From positions 201,254 to 221,306 of the forward strand of contig NW_014577171.1 in NCBI RefSeq assembly GCF_000485595.1: a stretch of 20,053 nt of DNA, given 5' to 3'. Origin of the DNA: Priapulus caudatus (Eukaryota > Priapulida > Priapulimorpha > Priapulimorphida > Priapulidae). The notes beneath the pieces are model-generated. The model did not search any database. It was given only the letters and a program-made list of their open reading frames with translations, and was not told where the DNA came from. The translations under genes were made by a program, and so were the position numbers. This document shows, in pieces, positions 8,922 through 17,900 of the stretch. Positions within the stretch are counted from its first letter, which is position 1; each line of letters opens with the position of its first letter.

Positions 8922-11900
8922 GTAAGTACCGGTACCATTTGTATTACTATTACTATTAGTACTACTATTACCAGGAGTAAGATAATATAGGTCATAATAG
9001 GAGGCTATATATCATAATCCTATATTATCTTACTCCTGCTACTACTGCTGAGAGGGGTGTTGGCTGTAGCTCGAGTACTATAGCCCGCTTACATTAACTG
9101 CCGCTGGGTTAGTACTATAGCCCGCTTACATTAACTACCGCTGGGGCCAGCGGCTATAGTACTAGAGCTATGTTGGCGCTTCGACCGCGGGTTACCCAAG
9201 AAAAGACACGGGGGTGATGGAGATCGACTAAATTTTCCTCAGGAAGCGGAGGTTCGCGGGCTGGATGTCGGAGACCAGCGGTGCAGTAGAGCACTCGTGG
9301 GCAGAGCGTGAGTCAGGGTCTTGTCCCGCCATAGCAGTCAAAGGATGAGGCTGACTTCCGAGTCCGTCAGCGCCAGTCAACCCGCTTCTTGTGGAGTCCG
9401 GGTTCGGATATTGATGTGAGCCGTGACTCTCCGAGAGCGATCGGGAGAGCTGATCGGCATGAGGGTCTGGTTGCGGGCGAGGTTTGGGATCAGTTCTTCA
9501 TCAGTGCTGCCACTGCATTGATGCGTCACGGGGCACGCGTATCGCCGTCAAATTGCACTCCCGACAGGTGAGACCTACCAGGTGCCGGTGTAACTTTCGC
9601 GCCCATGCTTTCCAGTGACAAGGGTGGCTGCCCTCCAGTGACCGCGTGGCCTACTCGGGTCCCTTGGGGTAGCTCGAGGACGCCCCAGTCGCCAGTAGAG
9701 GGGAGCGGCTCGGACGCGCGCGGGGTAACCAGCGCAAACGGTTGAGGCTGGTTGTGGGGGCCTGTTGATGCAGCGCTCGAGTTTCCGCTATTCCTCCGCT
9801 TGCTCCTTCACGCCGCGCACAGGCATTCGTCTTACAGTGTGCCGGCCCGCCGGCCGTCACCGTTAGGGGAATGCTGCGCTGACAGAACAGACAGACGCCT
9901 ACTTCGTTGCTGATTGTTGGCGTATGGCCGTGCTCGCCCTGGAAAGTGTTGGGGGGGGGCGCCGGCCGCCGCACTCTGGTGACGACGACTTGGACTTCCA
10001 TGCGTCGCGGGAGGTTCGCCAGAGCCGATCGCGAGCTACGAGCAGCTGAGTGGAACGAGCACTAGCCGCGATAGTGGCCCTCCATCCGGAGTTAATCCGC
10101 TGCGTGCCCTGGGTGTGTCACCGTCCCCCGCTGTGCAAACGAGCAATGACTCAGCGCAAGAGGAGTTCTGCCTAGCGTGCCTCCGGTGGGTGTCTCGCTG
10201 TACAGGTGGGCTGTTAGTCAGATAAGTAAAATAGCAGAAATTGCTAGAAAAGGAATGCAATGTAGCCAGATTGTTTTTCACTACACTGTAGTCTGTACTT
10301 TGTGTGGTCTGTACTTTAGTAGTACTGTACTTTGGTTTAGTTACCCTGTACTTTATAGGACTGTGAGTTGTCTACACTGTTATGGTCTGTAGGTCACCAG
10401 CCTGTCTTCTTTCCAGGAAGCAGAGTGTCCTCTGATGCCTCCGGTCGTGGACAGCAAATGCAATGACTCAGCTGGCAAGCAAAAGAAAATTTTCACTTAC
10501 ATAACTCGCTGTCTGCTAGGGAACCAGTAGACCAGGGGGATCCTTTTCCCGTGTGATTCATGGTTCTTGAACTACCACGATACTACACTTTGATCTTAGC
10601 CACAAAGGCGAGAAGCGATACGTAACACTAATTAAACATTTCCAAAATACACGGACACTCAGGCGGGTAACAAGTCTGTTGGTGCTCAACTAGCCTCCTC
10701 TGCGGTTTCGTTTCTCTACAAAGATCTAGTTGACCTAATAAGTTAGTCTGTTAATGCCAAAATATGTTCTCATGCATCCTGCCATAAACGTCTATAGTAA
10801 TTTTAGTATAGTAAAGTGCATATCCGAATTTTAATTGCCATCGCTAACAAAACTGCGGGATAAAGGTGCGGGGACGTTTGTTTCCATGAACAGAGTATGT
10901 CGCATGACGTCAGGTCGTGTTAGGGTTTTTCGCCATCAATTCCTTGACTAGTACGGAAAGTCTGATGCGGGAAGGTTCGCATGTGCCCGTCAGTATCAGG
11001 ATGCCTAGAGATAATATGAGGATATTATTTCTATATGTATGGCTTACTCCTGGGTAGCTACTGGGAATATGACCCATGGGCGCAGACCCACGCGAGTCAT
11101 CAGGTGTTAACCAGGGACAGCGGTACATCCCAAGAGAGGATCTTTCAGAAAAGAGAGGGTGCCAGCAAATGAGGCAATCATGGTAGTGAAATGGTGGGAT
11201 GCAGTACGGCACGGACGAGCGGAGCCCCACGGTCCAGCGACCAAGCCCGAGCGAGCGAAACGCTGACGTGATTGCGGCGGCAGCGGGCTGTGTACATGAT
11301 TCGGACAAGGACGGGGGAGGTCTAAGCCGTAACGCATACCTTGCAGGAGCGCACGCGTGAAGGGGCGTCACGGCCGGGTGGGAAAATTTTTTTGTAACTT
11401 CGACCCCCTTAGATGGCGTTTTCTGCGCGAGCCAGAGGGGCGCGTCCGGACCCCTGGACCACCCCCCCTGTACACGGCCCTGGGGGTCGCGAGGCCCGCG
11501 CGGTCGCTCGCAGTGTTGTGCGTGCCGCCCGCCTTTGTGCTGGCGCGGCCCGCCGCCGGTGGGCGGATAGGGGGTTTTGCACTTTTTAGCTTAAAATGGT
11601 GCAATCTGCTTGGTGCCATCATGTTTAGGAGGGTATTTGGTGGACTCATTACAACCANNNNNNNNNNNNNNNNNNNNNNNNNNNNNNNNNNNNNNNNNNN
11701 NNNNNNNNNNNNNNNNNNNNNNNNNNNNNNNNNNNNNNNNNNNNNNNNNNNNNNNNNNNNNNNNNNNNNNNNNNNNNNNNNNNNNNNNNNNNNNNNNNNN
11801 NNNNNNNNNNNNNNNNNNNNNNNNNNNNNNNNNNNNNNNNNNNNNNNNNNNNNNNNNNNNNNNNNNNNNNNNNNNNNNNNNNNNNNNNNNNNNNNNNNNN

Positions 11901-14900
11901 NNNNNNNNNNNNNNNNNNNNNNNNNNNNNNNNNNNNNNNNNNNNNNNNNNNNNNNNNNNNNNNNNNNNNNNNNNNNNNNNNNNNNNNNNNNNNNNNNNNN
12001 NNNNNNNNNNNNNNNNNNNNNNNNNNNNNNNNNNNNNNNNNNNNNNNNNNNNNNNNNNNNNNNNNNNNNNNNNNNNNNNNNNNNNNNNNNNNNNNNNNNN
12101 NNNNNNNNNNNNNNNNNNNNNNNNNNNNNNNNNNNNNNNNNNNNNNNNNNNNNNNNNNNNNNNNNNNNNNNNNNNNNNNNNNNNNNNNNNNNNNNNNNNN
12201 NNNNNNNNNNNNNNNNNNNNNNNNNNNNNNNNNNNNNNNNNNNNNNNNNNNNNNNNNNNNNNNNNNNNNNNNNNNNNNNNNNNNNNNNNNNNNNNNNNNN
12301 NNNNNNNNNNNNNNNNNNNNNNNNNNNNNNNNNNNNNNNNNNNNNNNNNNNNNNNNNNNNNNNNNNNNNNNNNNNNNNNNNNNNNNNNNNNNNNNNNNNN
12401 NNNNNNNNNNNNNNNNNNNNNNNNNNNNNNNNNNNNNNNNNNNNNNNNNNNNNNNNNNNNNNNNNNNNNNNNNNNNNNNNNNNNNNNNNNNNNNNNNNNN
12501 NNNNNNNNNNNNNNNNNNNNNNNNNNNNNNNNNNNNNNNNNNNNNNNNNNNNNTGTTGCTACCCCCCGGGCGTGGAGCGAGGTCACGTGCCATAAACGTG
12601 ACGATGCGTTTCAAAACGTTAACTAACGGTAACCCCTCAGTCAACACGCCAACACTAACCCTCACACTAAATATATTATGTCTCGCCGCGCCTATATTAT
12701 AGGCATTGTGATCACAAAAAGTTAATCTGATGTGTGCGGACCAAGATATCATTGCATGCCAAAAACCTCTAAACCCTACACCCTTAATCCTAACCTAAGC
12801 GCCTAACCCTAACCCTAACCCTAATCCTAACCCTAACCCTAACACTGACCCTAACCCTCCTATCCTGAACACTATCCCAACACTTAGTGACTGCCACGTT
12901 GCGCGGTCACCTCCCTCCACGCCCGCGGGGATAGCATTACCCATGCTGGGAGCTAGAGTCTATCGTCCCCCGCGGCGATCACTTGCCGAAGGTACCCTGG
13001 GTACGGCTCCGGTATACGCGGAACCGTACCGCGTTGCGTCTAGCAGCACACCGAGCCACGGGACTAACGTCACCGCAGAACGATGATCGGGCTCGTTACT
13101 AAAGTTACTTTTTACGCTCGTTCTACTACACCTGAAAATCACCAGTAGAGATGCGTGCAGTGAGCAATCTGCCAGCGTACCATAGCACAAAATGCTCAGT
13201 TACATAGATAGAATTACTCCATTAAAAATTCACAAAGACAGCGTGGCTAGACTCGCGAAAATTTTTGTCACGACTAGATGGTCGTCCCCTCGTCATCCTG
13301 CGCGTATCGGTACCTTCCTGTCTACAGCTCCCTATCCGCTCCTAATCTTATGGTCTATACATCATAAATTTAGAGTATTAGTGATCAGGTCAACCTTCGT
13401 TTAATTAGTTCGTAAGTTTAATTAGCTGATAGGAAGACAGCGTAGCCGATGAGACTTACAGGCTGCAGACTGTCTGCGTCTGCCTGGTCTAGCCAGTTGT
13501 CTCATTTGACATGGTATTATAGGCAACGCAGGAGCTAGGTCATGTTTCCATGCTTCACATTGAAGTAACAACCTAAATTGTTTTCAAGTCAGTGAATACC
13601 CCGAAGCAGCAGAAAATACTTGATGCCAGATGGCCTTCAGGATGGGTGCCTACCCTAGGGAGATGAGAGCATACGCATTCCGTGAGGAAAGCAGAGTGGT
13701 TTCAGAGGCGAACAGCACCGTGATGCTGGCTTGCAAGCTATGCGTTGACTTGGTTCAAGATACCAGCTGCAAGTCGCGCCAAGGTGTCTCTTCCTACGTG
13801 AAATGGGAGCTGGATATGAGAACTCTTAGACATGAGAACATGTAGATGTGTGCTCCGTGTTTTGAGATTCAGAACGGTTTTGATACATTCTTCATGCGAA
13901 TTGGCTGAGGCAGCCTCCATCACAGTATCCCAGGGATGCGTAAGTTTGCCTGACGGTAACGGCCAGGCTGATATTCCAGAGGATATTGCTCCTCTGCTAT
14001 AGCACTATTGCCACTCTCAGAAGTTATCGCCACAGGGATACTGATCAAGGCCGACATAGGCCTTCTTACCGTGATGGAAAAGCCCAAAGCCCTAGCAGAT
14101 TCAAATCTTTGGCATTTGCAAAGAATTCGCGTAAGAGGAGGGAATGGCGATCCCTGAGCAAGACCTCTCTGTGAGACTCCCGCATCATTGTTCCCAGGGT
14201 CCTGACAGGAACACCATACAATCCTTCTGGCGAGCGAATATTGTGGACGTCGGCGTTGTCGTTGCATACCTACCATGATGTACTCACCTGTCGCGAAAAC
14301 TGCATTGATTTTTTGCCAGCTAGACTTATGTTGCCGATGGGTCGAGCCCTTTTCACTCGGAGCGGAGACAAATATGGAACTTCCGACGTATTTCATTCTC
14401 ATTTTGTCTTTTTCGTTGTGATCTCTAGCTGTTTGCAGGACTGTGACTTTGTAAGCCCTTCGACAAGTACGTGCTACTGTCCAGACTATATTGTCGATCT
14501 TTTCGCCTTCCTCGCCCTCTGTGGACCCGTTTACCCAACAGGGCCAGCAGTTACCCGTTTTATCTGCCCAATTTGCAGCATTGTCTGACGTGTACTTCCT
14601 CGATTCTCGTTACCGACGATACGGTTTTCGCGCTTCGTGTGCAGCAGAGCCAGCTGGCTGAACGATGATGAGTAGAGTGGGCCAGATTCTGGGCCAACCC
14701 CTGGCTCTGTCTTCGGCACCTTGAACAGGCTCCCCTATTTGAGCTGGTGAGTTACCCCATAGAATATATACCATTCCACCTATGACATGCTTGTTTTATT
14801 AATCGTTTACGTTGTGGCTGGATTTTATATTGTAGGCCTAAACGCATGATAAAATGCTACTTAACTAAAGCTGATAATCTGGATTGCAGAGACGTAAAAA

Positions 14901-17900
14901 TTAAAGGTAATTTTGATGAATTTAATTTTTCGGTCTTGTTCTCGAATGGTTGTTTGTACCCCCTTTCGTGCAGCGCTACGATGTCCTATGTTCAGTAACT
15001 TGAAAAACTCTGATAAAGGCGCCTGCATAAGGAGAACTGCGGCCAAACATTTTCTAACAGATTAAGCAGTTTCACTGCTCGACCTTTATGCCGCACGATA
15101 CTACTTGGGTGACATATTGCAGCAAGCATTTATGTGTTAAATTTGATCAGTGGCGTGACCAGCCTTTCGGTATGGAGCGGGGGGGGGGGGGGGCAATCAA
15201 GACCGTCAAATGTACCGAGAAATTACATTACACTGAAATGTTTTAAACCTTATATATTTCTGACATGATCATGTGGTATTACAGAAGCACATTCACATAT
15301 CAAATAACTATTGCAGGCTAGAGAAAAATATGGCAATTTCAAAATACAAATCTTGTGATAACTCGAATATATTTCAAACTTGAAAGAATGTTTGTATTAG
15401 TATGAGTATGTCATTACAGAAGCAAAATAAAATTAGTACTTTCTTCCCTAATGAAACATCCGGTTACATACATGTATGACATATAACAGTTGCAGGCCAG
15501 AAATATATCTCTAACAATGTAAAAATCAAATTCTTGTAATGACTCTGAGATGTTTTCTTTGGCAGGAAATTCAGAATGACTGACAACTTTGAATAGTTAT
15601 GAAAATGAAAATGGGTCATGATGTGACAATTTCTGACTGGAAGCTCATCTTGTAACCTTATTTACAAAATTGAAATTGAGAAAAATTAATTTTGTTAATT
15701 TGTAATTTTGTAATTAAATATGTATTAAATGTTATTAATTAATGTACTTCATTATTTATTTTTTTGGTTTTAAAAGGGGGGGCACGGGCCGGATGTGCCC
15801 CCATCTAAATCCGCGCCTGCACAGTAATGAAACCAGCAGAGCGTTGCTGAGTTACGTTTACATTATTGTATATATCTTTTGTCCCCCGCATCCCGATTTT
15901 TCGGAACCAATATAATATAACAATTTTCCTACTCTAGGAGAGGCTGTTCATGAGCATGATAGGGTTAGCATTGAGTTAGGGTTGCTCAATCTTACTATAA
16001 GAACCTGGATTTATTTTCAGTGGGCTTTACATTTGGTTGGTATTCGGGTTAGGTTGGGGATAAACATAAGTTAGAAATAATCGTTAGGGTTAACAAATAG
16101 AGTGTTGTTGATGGTGACTTATGTACTGGAGTTGCAAAGCAGGACTGAGCCGGCTAAGGTTAGTGTGATGATGTAATACGAAGAGGACGTATGTCCGGGG
16201 GGTCCTAAAGTGGGGTTGAGTTCTACACACAGCGTAAACAGAGTAATATAAAGGGTAAGCATCCAGCTAATCATTTCAACAAATCTACGTGGTAAGACCT
16301 AGTGTACCTAATAAATCATAACGAATACATTTTATGGGCTCGTAAATTTATGGGCTTTAATTAAATTTATCGTTTTATGGGCTGATTCATCCCTGACGTG
16401 AATGAAATGTGACTCGAATGTTTACATCAAGATTCGAGATTTACTCAGTGATGAGCAACAACGAAATAAGGGTTATTATGGTATGATGTAGACCTACAGA
16501 GAAACCTATGGAACAAGCTGTTCACTATTTTATCAGAAATGCAGACCATGGTCTCTACCTGAACCGCACATGCTAACTGAGACTATCTGCACGGACATAT
16601 TCATTACATGAGAAAGTGCCCAGATAAGAGTAGATTCGTAGATTTTTTGTGTTACGTTTGCACTTGGTTCAATGATTGCTTTACAGGGTTATTCCCAGCT
16701 CTTGGTCTCCTATCTTTTTCGTTTTCTTTTTCTTTTCCCTTTCTAATTAACATATATGAACACGAATTTATAATGAAATGAATTGGTTATTTTTAGGATA
16801 AATTAAAGGACTTTTTGCTGAAAAAAGAGAATGGAGAGTTATTGATCCAGAAGATACATTCTCTAAAATCCAATATATTGAGCAAGGTACATATATGGTT
16901 ACTGTGTGACTTATGTACATCTATGGATTTATAGAGAAATTACGTAGTGATTAGTGAGTAGTGGAGTACAATTAACGCTATTACATATATACATACACGT
17001 GTATGCGTTATAGTGATGGTATGCTTTATACTCCATATCTTAGTTTTAGCTCGGCACAATGCTTTGCTCTTGCATTCGTGACAAACAAATTGAGGACGAT
17101 GAGTCTCTTTATAGGTAAATCTCAGTGTCTGTACGGATGGTCTAGTGCATTACGGTGATACGGTGGTGTTAGTTAACAACCCAACGAACCGCGAATGCAA
17201 ACCCGTGTGCCTGGCTGCTAACATAGATGAAAGCAGGTAAGCCGACGAGACTTTACATTAATAACGCTAACGGGTGGCTCGATGTGCGAAATGTATAGCG
17301 AATAACGTGCGTAGTAGCCCTAACACAAATTTTTTTATGAAATACCTCATGTTAAGTAACAATTTTGTAAAATATTATTGTTTTGTGTTTTTATGGTAAA
17401 ATTTACATAGTCGGGTTCGCATATAACAGACTTTAAGACTTCCGCTTTCCTCGTCAAATTAACACGACAGCATTCATGAATATGTCGCGTCATTTTTACG
17501 ACACATCGATCCACGTTCGCCCGCTTCCAGCGCCAGTAACAACAGCGTACGGAGTCCGTGCAGAGTATCGGGGGCCGTGTTCAAGGAGTCGTGCGCCAGA
17601 AACGCGTTGACCGTCGCCGCCGTCGGCGGAAAGTCGAACGTCGGCGAGCCACTGCGCTACGGAGAGCACTTCATGCTGTGCACGACGCCAGCATGCGGAG
17701 CAAACGTACGGCTCAAATGTTGCGACATCTTATACTCATAGCTGCCGATGCTTCCCGTATGCAATAAGAATAACACTCCGACTAGTGAGTGACTCTCTCG
17801 CGAGGTTGGGGAAATTAATTCCGCGAGTTGTTTTCGGTAGTAACCCGAGAAACTGTCAGTATGCTGACGTGATGAGATTTTCTACGTCGGACACTAATGC

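Larger units (their letters stand above)
9180..10619 (-). mobile_element. GC-rich probable retroelement remnant with U2 snRNA head
   Basis: A GC-rich block inside an otherwise AT-rich intron. Read on the minus strand it begins with a U2 snRNA 5' end (10579-10619). A minus-strand frame from about 10063 to 9651 carries a C2HC pattern (C-x2-C-x14-H-x5-C; Cys37, Cys40, His55, Cys61 counted from Met at 10001). A second C-x2-C...H pattern occurs out of frame at about 9504-9566. No reverse transcriptase motif is visible and frames are broken. Known elements that target U2 genes (Keno, Utopia) and SINEs with snRNA heads make this plausible. The boundaries and class are guesses. Confidence 0.4.

Noticed and set aside
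11334-11352. Resemblance of ATACCTTGCAGGAG to the U1 snRNA 5' end
   Set aside because: The invariant ACTTACCTG is missing and nothing downstream resembles U1.
11357-12752. Four long frames (331-412 codons) crossing the N gap
   Set aside because: More than 290 of their codons are N; the flanks have no recognisable coding content.
13630-14720. Open frames of 60-160 codons on both strands
   Set aside because: No family similarity found, frames overlap on opposite strands, and every extended reading is interrupted by stops.
17558-17767. Arg-rich 69-codon frame beginning MQSIGGRVQG
   Set aside because: It is an out-of-frame shadow of CFAP161 exon 4; the frame with family similarity is different.
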